Assembly: GCA_963708865.1 (NCBI GenBank)
Contig: CAVPUC010000002.1
Coordinates: forward strand, 380,508 to 444,507
Length of the DNA: 64,000 nt
Origin: DAIDKA01 sp963708865
GTDB lineage: Bacteria; Pseudomonadota; Gammaproteobacteria; Steroidobacterales; Steroidobacteraceae
Direction: 5' to 3'
Positions 19,429 to 27,154 of this stretch are shown here, piece after piece (position 1 is the first letter of the stretch; each line of letters begins with the position of its first letter). Position numbers and translations under genes: made by a program. Below the pieces are notes generated by a model. The model made no database searches. It was not told the origin of the DNA and saw only the letters and a program-made list of their open reading frames with translations.

Positions 19429-19739
19429 GTTGTTAGTGCTCGTTCCCGCGCCTCCTCAGTTCCTTCTCCCGCGGCCGCACGCCGGTCCAGGACAACATCT
19501 GGTTCAAGGTCTCCCGCAACGTCCTCCAGCAGGATCCCGACAGCCTCCATTGCGGACCACGCGTTCTGTGTGAACGCAGCTGCGTCGCCCTCGTTGCCCA
19601 CTCCCTGGGCGCGCCGTGCAGCCAGAGCAGTGATGTTGCAGATTGATTGTGCACGCCAGATGCGACGCCGTTGCTCTTCGAGCCGATCCTCGATGATCCC
19701 GCGGGCCGGGAGCGAATTGATACACTCGGTCTTAGCCAT
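19425..19739 (-). CDS. Small hypothetical helical protein of E1
   Basis: 104 residues (MAKTECINSLPARG...), a predicted helical bundle with ALAARRAQGVGNEGDAAAF in the centre and an acidic end. It is the upstream partner of the 90-residue gene (4-bp overlap). Unrecognised; operon position is the main support. Confidence 0.55.
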   Translation of the reverse strand: MAKTECINSLPARGIIEDRLEEQRRRIWRAQSICNITALAARRAQGVGNEGDAAAFTQNAWSAMEAVGILLEDVAGDLEPDVVLDRRAAAGEGTEEARERALTT

Positions 19740-19812
19740 GATTGCACCTCGTTTGTGCGGTTGTGGTTAGGCGTCCGTGGCGAGTACCAGTCACTACGGA
19801 CGCCGATTGAAT

Positions 19813-20508
19813 TTAGAAAATGTCCTTTGTTCCGATCACGATGTCTTCGCTGGACTCCGCCAGTAGTCGCTTTGCTGCTTTGTGGATGTCGTCTTTGCCG
19901 GAAATGAAGGCGGTCTGTAGATCCCTCGCGTGGACACTGCCAGCGCCGAAGTGGTCTCTGAGTGCCTCGGCGCTGACGGTACAATCCCGGGTCTCTCCAT
20001 TCACAATGGCTTGGAATTGAACACCTACTGTGTGAATGATCTTCACCGCCTCACGGGGAAACTCGATTACGAGTGTCTTGCGCAGCGAACGAGATCGGTG
20101 CGAGCGGATGAGCTTGATCAAACCTTCGGCCAAGCTTCCATCGCCGAGAACGGTCGCGTACTCGGCCAAGGTAGGCTCCAGTCGAACGGTGTATGGCTGC
20201 CGTACCTCATCGCCCATGCGTGGCTTCCCCTCGGGCGGAGGCAGTTCCAGAGCTGCGCGGACCTTCCTTTGGTCCAGAGGATGCGTCAGTCCTTCGCGAC
20301 TGATGCGGACATACTCGCCGTCGCTCTCTTGCGCTAGCACGCCCCAAGGTTCATCGCCACGCCGAACGATACCGAGACCTTTAACGCCGTTAGGGAGTCG
20401 TTGAATTGGCACCACTTCACGCCAATCCCCCATCTGCTCGATCGTGATGCGGTCTCGATTGCTCATTTCCAATGTTTCGGCTGCGTTTGCGTTCATATTT
20501 TGCATCAC
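19813..20508 (-). CDS. Hypothetical protein with DUF1488-like C-terminal part
   Basis: 231 residues. The last ~80 residues include VQFQAIVNGETRDCTVSAEA and ALRDHFGAG, reminiscent of DUF1488 proteins; the rest (YVRISREGLTHPLDQRKVRA, LPPPEGKPRM) is unknown. The predicted start is GTG 20508 with ATG codons 3 and 12 bp further in. The promoter region at 20560-20600 is AT-rich and contains a CTGCGTAA element similar to the TTGCGTA operators near 29.4 kb, suggesting shared control. Function unknown. Confidence 0.55.
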   Translation of the reverse strand: MMQNMNANAAETLEMSNRDRITIEQMGDWREVVPIQRLPNGVKGLGIVRRGDEPWGVLAQESDGEYVRISREGLTHPLDQRKVRAALELPPPEGKPRMGDEVRQPYTVRLEPTLAEYATVLGDGSLAEGLIKLIRSHRSRSLRKTLVIEFPREAVKIIHTVGVQFQAIVNGETRDCTVSAEALRDHFGAGSVHARDLQTAFISGKDDIHKAAKRLLAESSEDIVIGTKDIF

Positions 20509-20604
20509 CCCTGAATTTCCCCGAGGCGCGGGCCGCTCCGTTTTCCGGGTGTCCAGAAGTCGTAGCGTCTGAATAACGTATACGATACTGCGTAAAATAT
20601 CAAG

Positions 20605-20901
20605 CTATGCAGGCTCGCTGTGCGACGGCAGCCCTGGCCCACTCGGGCTGTACCGCTCTATCCCCACTTCCAGCCGCATCCCATCGCGCTCGGCGAAGAA
20701 CACGCTGTCAGCCCGGCCAATGTCGGTACAGCTCCAACCCGCTGCAATGCGCTCAGTTCGTGCCGCATTGAGAGTGGCGCGCAGATTGGTGCTTGGGGCG
20801 ATCTCTCGGGCCGCCACAGGCAGCCGGCGCTCATCTCTCACCACAAGCCATGTACGCACTGAGAGCGGCTGCAGCGGGTCGTAGAGAATTCGGCGGGGCA
20901 T
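20605..20901 (-). CDS. Small hypothetical protein of E1
   Basis: 98 residues (MPRRILYDPLQPLSVRTW...). It shows alternating strands and a VVRDERRLPVAAREIAP segment; no domain recognised. Divergent from the lipoprotein gene at 21058, with 156 bp between them. Confidence 0.5.
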   Translation of the reverse strand: MPRRILYDPLQPLSVRTWLVVRDERRLPVAAREIAPSTNLRATLNAARTERIAAGWSCTDIGRADSVFFAERDGMRLEVGIERYSPSGPGLPSHSEPA

Positions 20902-21057
20902 GCCAGAAGCCTACGGTCAGGCCCATGGCGATCAGCAAACCGGATTGCGCGGAACTGGATGGCGTCCAGCATGGTGCAGCGCCCATCACTGTATAGGCGG
21001 GAGTGTCTATACGTTGCTGCGGCTGAGGCGTAGATTCCACCGACCACGGGGGGAGTT

Positions 21058-21474
21058 ATGAGAATCTGGTGCATTGCACTATTCGCGTTTCTGGCTGGCT
21101 GCGTTTCCTCTCACGTTATGATCGGCACAGCGCGTCCGCCAATTTCACCAGACCAGGTGAAGATCTACGCCCATCCGCCCGCCGGTAAGTACGAAGAGAT
21201 CGCCATTCTCGAAACTTCCAGCCGCGCATCAATGGCCATTACCGCGCAAGGTAAAACAAACAAGGTCATTCAGCGGCTCAAGGAGGAAGCCGCGAAGCTA
21301 GGCGCCAATGGCGTGCTGCTCCAAGGCATAGGCGAGCAGCAAGCCGGCTCGGTTGGTACAGGATTCGGTTCAGCTTCTGTTTCTGGCAATTCCGCATTTG
21401 GTGTCGGCTTCGGAAGCTCTGCGGCGATTTACCAAAAGTCTGGTAACGGCATCGCGATTTACGCTGAACCGTGA
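21058..21474 (+). CDS. Lipoprotein, hypothetical (E1 cargo)
   Basis: 138 residues starting at ATG 21058 after a GGGGGGAG ribosome site. Signal MRIWCIALFAFLAGC has a clear lipobox (LAGC, residues 12-15). The body has a beta-alpha-beta segment (YEEIAILETSS, RLKEEAAKLGANGVLLQGIG) like small heavy-metal-binding/YbjQ or DUF4156-type lipoproteins, then a Gly/Ser-rich tail. It runs against the main phage-gene direction, as a moron gene would, and converges on the gene at 21480 with a 5-bp gap. Confidence 0.7.
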   Translation: MRIWCIALFAFLAGCVSSHVMIGTARPPISPDQVKIYAHPPAGKYEEIAILETSSRASMAITAQGKTNKVIQRLKEEAAKLGANGVLLQGIGEQQAGSVGTGFGSASVSGNSAFGVGFGSSAAIYQKSGNGIAIYAEP

Positions 21475-21479
21475 GCTGA

Positions 21480-22001
21480 CTACTCCTTAGGTCCGCGACT
21501 CATCACACCGCCAATCTTGAGCAGGTCATCGCGAGCCATCGCAGGAGTGGGCGCCGCTTTACCACTGCCGACGCCTAAGTGCGCCCGATTCTCCGTGGAA
21601 ATCTGCGAGGTGTCGAACACGGGGGCCTCTCGTGGGACCGGTGAATCTATCTGCGGGGCCGGCAGCGGGTTCTCATAATCCTTGGCCATATGATCCAGGA
21701 TCACGCCATCGCCGTTGCTGCGCGCGCTGTTGTGGTCCTGGCCGTTCTCTGAGATCACGAGGCCGTAAGGATGCTGCAGCCGTACAGCACGAGCCTCATC
21801 GGGATTGCCGCGCTGATAATTTGCAGGTGTGCCGGCACCCTGCGGGCCGGTCTTGATGCCTGGTTCTGCGAAATTTGGATTGACGCTCTTGCCCGAGTAG
21901 TCAGCAGGGTTGCCTGCACCGTAACCCTCTTTTTGACCTGCCATCGAGCCGCGGGGCCCGATGTAATTGACGGGCGTTCCTATCGTACCTTTTGATTTCA
22001 T
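21480..22001 (-). CDS. Hypothetical phage-type protein downstream of terL
   Basis: 173 residues from ATG 22001, preceded by GGAG at 7 bp; the open frame extends further upstream but without a ribosome site. Composition is hydrophilic, rich in Gly/Pro/Asn (NYIGPRGSMAGQKEGYGAGN) with no membrane span. Unrecognised; position directly after terL suggests a role in packaging or virion assembly, but this is only context. Confidence 0.55.
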   Translation of the reverse strand: MKSKGTIGTPVNYIGPRGSMAGQKEGYGAGNPADYSGKSVNPNFAEPGIKTGPQGAGTPANYQRGNPDEARAVRLQHPYGLVISENGQDHNSARSNGDGVILDHMAKDYENPLPAPQIDSPVPREAPVFDTSQISTENRAHLGVGSGKAAPTPAMARDDLLKIGGVMSRGPKE

Positions 22002-22047
22002 GTGGTTGCTCCAATATTGCGTTGAGTAACAGGAATGAGAACTCGCG

Positions 22048-23592
22048 TTAGTGCCGCGTGAGAAAGCCAACCCCGGATGAGGCTGTCGCGCGTCGATGCT
22101 CGGCGTCTGAATCGAAACGGCGATTGCTACTGCGTTCATCGTCATGGGTCAAAGGGTCATAATCGCAAAGCGATCGACTCACACCGCCTCCATGCATCCC
22201 GTACTCGCCTGCCACAGGACCTGATGCGGCCATGAGCAACGCGCCGATTGAGGCATTCGCAACGTCGTCGTGACAGAAGCTTTTGGAAGGATGGTCAATA
22301 CGCTCGCCGCCCCCTCGTTGAGCGCGTATTTCTAATAGGCGCAATTCAAATAAGAGCTGGCGATGGTCGAGCATCTCGACTCGCTTGGAGGTAAACAAGG
22401 GCAATGCCTGGCGGTAAATCTCGCTCTTGGAGCGATCGCTCTCGAAGTAGCGGATGCGGTGACGAGCGAACTCACCGCTCACATAGCCGACGGCAAACCG
22501 GTCCCCGGTAACCGATGACAGTGCGTAGTTGCTAAGGACAGCGGCACATCGTGCGACCGCATCAGCGGGATTGAAGGGCGGTTCGACCCGGCATATGGCA
22601 TCGAGTACCACACGGCCTCCGACCTCTTGATGGGCTACTGCCACCACGAATGAGTCGTTACGCCCCGATGAGGCGTCGCAGAAGCCGAAATAGCTTACGT
22701 CCCGACGGTAGGGAAGTGAGAGCCGGTCGCGCACGACCGCGGCGCTAATCAACTCATCCGTTAAATAGCAGGCGGAGTCATTTCTAAATTTGCCGTTATA
22801 TTCGGAAGCGGCAGACTCAGGGTTATTGCGCTCCTCTTCAGCAATCTTTATCGGATCAAGCGTCGGATTTAGGTCGAGGGATGCTGCTTGAATGAAGATC
22901 CCTGAGTCTTCCTTATCGTTTCCGAAGTACCGGGCGTACAGGTCATGCAGCAGGCCGGCCCGCACATACGGGCTGGAAATGATCAGCGCGCGGCCGCCCA
23001 ACGTGAGGAGTCCCGGCGTTATTGCTTCGAATAACTTTTCGTCTGGCAGCGCAGAGCCTTCACTGGGAAGGAACGCCGCTTCATCGACCACCGCGCCAGC
23101 AAGGGTGCGGCCGCGGACCGTCTTGAAGGACGATGCTACCGTCTCAACACGAGAGCCATGCGCAAACTCAAGGGTATCCTCGGTCTCCCGGATGAGTTCT
23201 GCGCTGAGAACCGGGGAGCGCTCGATCAGGCCTCTAGCGCGCTTGAATGCGATCGATGCCTGCTCAAGATCCGGACCGCAGCAGATCACGGTTGCTTGCT
23301 CACCTGGAGCAAGACGGTTGCGGTGGTCTTCGGCGGCAAGATAAGCCACAGCGAGCCCTGCGATTTGGCTCTTACCGCTGCGACGACCCGCGCCCACCAC
23401 GAGGATGTCGGGCCGCTTTACCGGGAGAACCGTGCGGCCGGTCAGGCGAAGGGCCAAAGCGCGCTCTTCCTCGTTCAGCAGGTGAGCGTCTCCATCAAAG
23501 AGCCTGGCTATCACGCGCCAAGGCGACCAGCTGGGTGCGCTGAACTCCGGGCCGCACAGTTCCGGAGTCATGATGAAGTCGAAGAATTTCAT
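22048..23592 (-). CDS. terL: Phage terminase large subunit
   Basis: 514 residues. ATPase half: Walker A GAGRRSGKS near residue 65, Walker B AVVDEAAFLPSEG near 165, then the coupling-like segment LIISSPYVR. Nuclease half: FCDASSGRNDSFVVAV near residue 300 (first RNase-H Asp) and a C-terminal HDDVANASIGALL carrying a later acidic residue. It cuts and pumps DNA into a procapsid. Length is normal and no motif is lost, so it looks functional. No portal or capsid gene lies next to it; the small gene at 23594 ends 1 bp upstream of the start. Confidence 0.93.
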   Translation of the reverse strand: MKFFDFIMTPELCGPEFSAPSWSPWRVIARLFDGDAHLLNEEERALALRLTGRTVLPVKRPDILVVGAGRRSGKSQIAGLAVAYLAAEDHRNRLAPGEQATVICCGPDLEQASIAFKRARGLIERSPVLSAELIRETEDTLEFAHGSRVETVASSFKTVRGRTLAGAVVDEAAFLPSEGSALPDEKLFEAITPGLLTLGGRALIISSPYVRAGLLHDLYARYFGNDKEDSGIFIQAASLDLNPTLDPIKIAEEERNNPESAASEYNGKFRNDSACYLTDELISAAVVRDRLSLPYRRDVSYFGFCDASSGRNDSFVVAVAHQEVGGRVVLDAICRVEPPFNPADAVARCAAVLSNYALSSVTGDRFAVGYVSGEFARHRIRYFESDRSKSEIYRQALPLFTSKRVEMLDHRQLLFELRLLEIRAQRGGGERIDHPSKSFCHDDVANASIGALLMAASGPVAGEYGMHGGGVSRSLCDYDPLTHDDERSSNRRFDSDAEHRRATASSGVGFLTRH

Positions 23593-23593
23593 T

Positions 23594-24121
23594 TCACCGC
23601 TTCGGTGTCTCGCGGGCGTAGCGCGTCTCGTTCACCGCGCGCTCGCGTTTCTCAGAAAGCGACAAGTGCGCGTGGTACGGATCTGCACCAAGGCCGGTAG
23701 TGCGCAAGAGCTCGTCGAGTTTCGGGTTGCTGCGTTGCTCTGCGTCGAGCTCATGCATCTCGCGCCGCCTGTCACCGCGGCCCTCGCCCCGTGCGCGCAT
23801 ATCGGCCATCTGCTCACCACGTTGACGCAGGACTTCGGCAGTCTCGGCCGGGCGCCGAAGCGCGGGCAAAGCCGCCTTGAGCATTTGCAAACTACCGCTC
23901 GGGGTGGCTGCTATATAGCTCATGGCCTTTTGACGATCAGATGCCGTGAGATTGGCCTGTCCATCGAGCCACGAGATGCGCCCGTCCTTGAACATTTTGC
24001 TACCTAAGCGCGCGTCTCGATCACGACGATCAGCGCTCTTACTCGCAAGGGCGGTCTTCTGAGCCTCGCGTGCAGCGGTTTCTCGAGCGCGTGCCGAGTC
24101 TTGTGGGTTGATGTAGGGCAT
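23594..24121 (-). CDS. Hypothetical protein immediately upstream of terL
   Basis: 175 residues, strongly charged and helical (ARARETAAREAQKTALASKS, MADMRARGEGRGDRRREMHE). It ends 1 bp before the terL start, the usual place for a small terminase subunit, but I see no helix-turn-helix typical of TerS. Could equally be a scaffold-like or DNA-binding phage protein. Confidence 0.6.
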   Translation of the reverse strand: MPYINPQDSARARETAAREAQKTALASKSADRRDRDARLGSKMFKDGRISWLDGQANLTASDRQKAMSYIAATPSGSLQMLKAALPALRRPAETAEVLRQRGEQMADMRARGEGRGDRRREMHELDAEQRSNPKLDELLRTTGLGADPYHAHLSLSEKRERAVNETRYARETPKR

Positions 24122-24146
24122 TGTCTCTATCTCCTCGAATTGGGGC

Positions 24147-24674
24147 TCATGCGCCCAAGAGTGTGTGGGTGCTCGTTGTCGCGGGATTCAGTGCGGCTCC
24201 TGCTTGGCCGCCGGCAGTGCCCGTTGTGCTGTTCAAGCCGCCGGCGGCCTGGCGGCGTGCAAGGGAAGCTTGTTCTGTTTGCTGGATCGACTGGTCATTG
24301 CTGCCGATCTGATTCGGGATTGGCGGTACATTCACCCGACCTGCACCGCTGGCGAGAGTGGCAAGCGATGAGGCCCCTGAGGCAACCGCTGCTGCTTCAC
24401 TGACAGTTGTGGCAATGGTGCTCCCCGCCGCAAGCGCACCGCCGGCCGCAGCAGCGCTGGCAGCAGCATCGGGAACGGCAAGGGCCGCCAATGCGGCTGA
24501 GGTATCAATCGCTGCCACGCCGGTGCCAACCGCTGCGGCAGTTCCGGCTGCCGCAGCACCTGCTCCCGCAGCAGCGCCAGCACCGGCAGCAGCACCTGCG
24601 CCTGCACCAGCGCCTGCTGCGGCAGTGCCACCAATCCCCAGGTACGCCCCGATTCCAGCGAGTGAAAAGCCCAT
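24147..24674 (-). CDS. Ala/Gly-rich phage protein
   Basis: 175 residues. The first ~110 are almost only Ala, Gly, Ser, Thr and Val with many GAGAGAAAG-like repeats; the rest contains IPNQIGSNDQSIQQTEQASL. Similar low-complexity hydrophobic proteins occur as ejection/internal virion proteins in podovirus-like phages, which is only a loose analogy. It is translationally adjacent to the 110-residue gene (stop and start touch at 24674). Confidence 0.5.
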   Translation of the reverse strand: MGFSLAGIGAYLGIGGTAAAGAGAGAGAAAGAGAAAGAGAAAAGTAAAVGTGVAAIDTSAALAALAVPDAAASAAAAGGALAAGSTIATTVSEAAAVASGASSLATLASGAGRVNVPPIPNQIGSNDQSIQQTEQASLARRQAAGGLNSTTGTAGGQAGAALNPATTSTHTLLGA

Positions 24675-25006
24675 TACCGCGGCTTTCCTGCCCCGTCACG
24701 CACCGGGTTCGCTTCATAGCTGTCGGCGAAGAAACCCGATCGTTGCGGGTGCCGCATCAGATCAGCCTGGGTGGGCGCTCGATGACCGCTTAGACCAGCT
24801 TTCACCGCAGGCCTTGGTGCAGCGCTCGCGATCAGCTGCGCGGCGTGGGCGCGGTCCTGTGCTGTCGCAGGCACCATCCATCCAAGCGACTCACCGCCAG
24901 GACCAGTCGCGATCGGCGCGAAATGCTGATCTGGACATTCAAAGACGCTGTCGGGCTCGATGATGCGATCGAACAGAAAGCCGCGTTGGGTGGCTTTGAC
25001 TAGCAT
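24674..25006 (-). CDS. Hypothetical phage protein (110 aa)
   Basis: ATG 25006 follows AGGAAG. The protein starts MLVKATQRGFLFDRIIEPDS, contains a CPDQHFAPIA segment, and ends in a basic tail. The first part resembles small head or decoration-like phage proteins in style only; no family is recognised. Part of the left-going phage operon. Confidence 0.5.
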   Translation of the reverse strand: MLVKATQRGFLFDRIIEPDSVFECPDQHFAPIATGPGGESLGWMVPATAQDRAHAAQLIASAAPRPAVKAGLSGHRAPTQADLMRHPQRSGFFADSYEANPVRDGAGKPR

Positions 25007-25052
25007 TGGTGTCTTCCTGGTGCCTTGAGATCGGGGAGTGAAGTAGTGCGCG

Positions 25053-25532
25053 TCATGCCGCAGCCCGCTGTGAACAGGCGAGCGCCCAGTGCGCCAGCAG
25101 GAGAGCCTCGGCACGGCCTTCGTGTTTGGCGAGACTCAGATCAGCCGCGGGATACAGAAGGCGCGCCTTGTCCAAGCTCGCGCGCTTGTCCTTGGATAGA
25201 CCCATGGCGCGCTTCCAGACGACTGGCGTGACAAGCTCGATGGAGAGGTGACGGGCCTGCAGGATCGACAGCACGCTGCCGAAGCCGACTCCGAAGTTGA
25301 AGGCTGATGCGATGCCTTGCCGCGGCATGGCTCCGACACGCTCCACGACCGCACGAGCGGATCTGCCATACAAAGTGTCGATCAGGATCGACTGCAGACT
25401 CCCGCCGTCTATCCAGCTCAGCCGGCCATCGCGAATGACTGGCAGGTCTGCCAGGCGCTCAAGCTCGCCTGTGGGTGACAGGATTGCGATTGCGCCTGAC
25501 AGACCAGGATCGATTCCAATGACGTGCGTCAC
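25053..25532 (-). CDS. RuvC-like crossover-junction endodeoxyribonuclease
   Basis: About 159 residues from GTG 25532 (VTHVIGIDPGLSGAIAIL); the frame could also start at 25556. The RuvC fold is shown by IDPGLSGA (first catalytic Asp), ARAVVERVGAMPRQ (second acidic residue) and the C-terminal KHEGRAEALLLAHWAL with HEGRAEA in the place of the usual DxxDA motif. Phages use such enzymes to resolve branched DNA before packaging, fitting the nearby terL. Confidence 0.82.
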   Translation of the reverse strand: MTHVIGIDPGLSGAIAILSPTGELERLADLPVIRDGRLSWIDGGSLQSILIDTLYGRSARAVVERVGAMPRQGIASAFNFGVGFGSVLSILQARHLSIELVTPVVWKRAMGLSKDKRASLDKARLLYPAADLSLAKHEGRAEALLLAHWALACSQRAAA

Positions 25533-25570
25533 AGCGCACCACCCGTAAGTCCGCAATACAATCGACGGCT

Positions 25571-25921
25571 ATGACGATGTACGAGTACTTGCAGCGACGC
25601 CGCAGGACGTTCGTAATCGCCGATTGGATTGGCGCTTGCTTCATTACGATCGGCATCGCGAGAATTCTTTACCTGCACATGGTCGGGGGGTTCCTGTTCG
25701 CCTGGAAGCACGGTTTGTGGTCGCTGGTACCGGGCGTCGTGTCGATCGCGGTCATCGTATGGCTCATGCACCGGATCAGGTGCCCGATCTGTAGGGGCAG
25801 ACTTTGGCAGCGCACACCGCTGCGGAAGCGTCCAGCCTTCAGAAAACAACCTGTGGTGCCGAGCAGCTGCCCCAAGTGCGGCGCGGACTTCAGTCAGCCG
25901 ATGCCCAACAAGGCCGCCTGA
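25571..25921 (+). CDS. Two-TM membrane protein with zinc-ribbon-like cysteines
   Basis: 116 residues on the strand opposite to its phage neighbours. Two hydrophobic segments (DWIGACFITIGIARILYL and WSLVPGVVSIAVIVWLM) are followed by a cytoplasmic tail with CPICRG and CPKCGADF, a four-cysteine zinc-ribbon spacing. It begins 15 bp from the RuvC frame's upstream limit, divergently. Probably a moron or regulator gene; function unknown. Confidence 0.6.
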   Translation: MTMYEYLQRRRRTFVIADWIGACFITIGIARILYLHMVGGFLFAWKHGLWSLVPGVVSIAVIVWLMHRIRCPICRGRLWQRTPLRKRPAFRKQPVVPSSCPKCGADFSQPMPNKAA

Positions 25922-26004
25922 CGCATGCCGCTGGGCGTCATAGGACGTCAATAAGGCGGAGATTGGCCCCGAGCGCTGCGATGGGCGAGTGCCGGTGCTG
26001 GACG

Positions 26005-26223
26005 TCATAGCGCCGCTCCCACCGCGTCACACGCCCTCTCAGCCCGTCGCAACACCTGACTGATGAACTCAACGCTTAAGCCGGTGGCAAGCGCGATGCT
26101 GTTAGCGCCCAGGCCAGAACTCGCCATGCGATGGATGGCCTGATCCTTCTGCCGAGCGCCCAGCGCAGTGAAGTGCAGGCGAGCCAGCGCGGTCATGTCC
26201 AGGACGCCACCGATGCGGTTCAT
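26005..26223 (-). CDS. Small helix-turn-helix protein
   Basis: 72 residues; the C-terminal half AIHRMASSGLGANSIALATG then LSVEFISQVL reads as a helix-turn-helix of the kind found in small phage regulators. Start overlaps the stop of the upstream gene (26220-26223). Target unknown. Confidence 0.55.
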   Translation of the reverse strand: MNRIGGVLDMTALARLHFTALGARQKDQAIHRMASSGLGANSIALATGLSVEFISQVLRRAERACDAVGAAL

Positions 26224-26537
26224 GCGGCCTTACCTCTCATCAGGTCTTGCAGTTTCCCGATAGGTTTCGGCCGGCGATCCAATCCAAGTACCCGGCCAAT
26301 GCCGAGCTTGGTGTTCATTAGCTGTGTAAGACCGCCAATGTCGATTTTCTCCCCGGCAGCGATCCGGCAAAGCATTCCCTCGACCAGAACGCTCAGCGCA
26401 ACGTAGTCGATGGCGGTCGAGCGCCTTACGACTCCCATGGCCTCATCACCGCCCAGATCCGCAACCAGCGCCAGGCAGCGATCTCGGACTGCTTGCCCAA
26501 CTGGCGTTGAGAACGTCCAGGGCACCCATGAAGTCAC
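26220..26537 (-). CDS. Hypothetical E1 protein (105 aa)
   Basis: Helical protein with VALSVLVEGMLCRIAAGEK and IGGLTQLMNTKLGIGRVLGL; no family recognised. It is the first gene after the internal GGGAAACA pair and overlaps the small helix-turn-helix gene by 4 bp. Confidence 0.55.
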   Translation of the reverse strand: MTSWVPWTFSTPVGQAVRDRCLALVADLGGDEAMGVVRRSTAIDYVALSVLVEGMLCRIAAGEKIDIGGLTQLMNTKLGIGRVLGLDRRPKPIGKLQDLMRGKAA

Positions 26538-26628
26538 CTCGGTAACTCTCAGGAATCGATCCCACGAGCTTTTCGGAAGGTTCGCGAGCCATCACCGCAC
26601 CTCACGCATTGCTTGCCAGCGCAGCGCG

Positions 26629-26648
26629 CGGGAAACATCTGGGAAACA
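26629..26648 (+). repeat. Internal (C/T)GGGAAACA pair, 11-bp spacing
   Basis: CGGGAAACA at 26629-26637 and TGGGAAACA at 26640-26648. Same nonamer and same 11-bp spacing as the pairs beside attL and attR, but 4.5 kb inside the element between the genes at 26537 and 26660. Confidence 0.55.
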
Positions 26649-26659
26649 GCGTGCGTAAG

Positions 26660-27010
26660 TCATTGACGCGCAAGCCTCCGAATTGGTGATACGGATTGGT
26701 TATCCGTTGATGGGGCGCCTTCCACCCTGGAATGAGCGGCAACATCACTCACGCGGAAGCGGATAAACCGCCCAAGCTTGTGATGCGGAACGATGCCGGC
26801 GCGCGCACAGTCCTCAAGCCACCTGGCCGTAACACCCAGCTGCAACGCCGCTTGGTCTGCATCGAGCAAAGGCTCATGCGCTGTGGCTGCATGAGACGTC
26901 GCAGGCGCCGAGATCGCTTCGCACCCTTCTCGCAGAGCGGCCTCGAACAGTTCTGACGTCAGCGACAGCCAGCGTCCATCAGGCAGCGGTACAAGCACGC
27001 GGTTAGCCAT
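26660..27010 (-). CDS. HTH DNA-binding protein (excisionase/MerR-like fold)
   Basis: 116 residues. DADQAALQLGVTARWLEDCA, then the segment RAGIVPHHKLGRFIRFRVSDV, follows the HTH_17/excisionase pattern: helix-turn-helix, wing with arginine-rich strand. It starts inside the end of the 49-residue gene (8-bp overlap). It may be a directionality factor or transcription regulator of E1. Confidence 0.65.
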   Translation of the reverse strand: MANRVLVPLPDGRWLSLTSELFEAALREGCEAISAPATSHAATAHEPLLDADQAALQLGVTARWLEDCARAGIVPHHKLGRFIRFRVSDVAAHSRVEGAPSTDNQSVSPIRRLARQ

Positions 27011-27152
27011 GACGACCCCCTACCCGTATCGCGGTGATAGAGGCTCTGGCTGCAATCCATGCGCACTCGGCGACAAGGGTCCACAAGGTAAATAAGGACA
27101 TACATTGCGGGAGGTAATACATCCCCGCGCTAGTAGTGATCACTTTGCCCAT
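27003..27152 (-). CDS. Small membrane-like protein (49 aa)
   Basis: ATG 27152, 2 bp after the VapE-like stop. One hydrophobic segment (CMSLFTLWTLVAECAWIA) then a basic tail. Kept because it fills the gap between two coupled genes with 8-bp overlap; otherwise unsupported. Confidence 0.35.
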   Translation of the reverse strand: MGKVITTSAGMYYLPQCMSLFTLWTLVAECAWIAARASITAIRVGGRHG

Positions 27153-27154
27153 GT

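Noticed and set aside
24358..24963. A 201-codon frame antisense to the Ala/Gly-rich and 110-residue phage genes
   Set aside because: It is caused by the repetitive GC-rich sequence and runs across two genes with proper starts and coupling on the other strand.
25529..26008. A 159-codon minus-strand frame overlapping the two-TM protein gene
   Set aside because: Composition is Arg/Pro/His-rich shadow-like, while the plus strand shows membrane spans and paired CxxC motifs.
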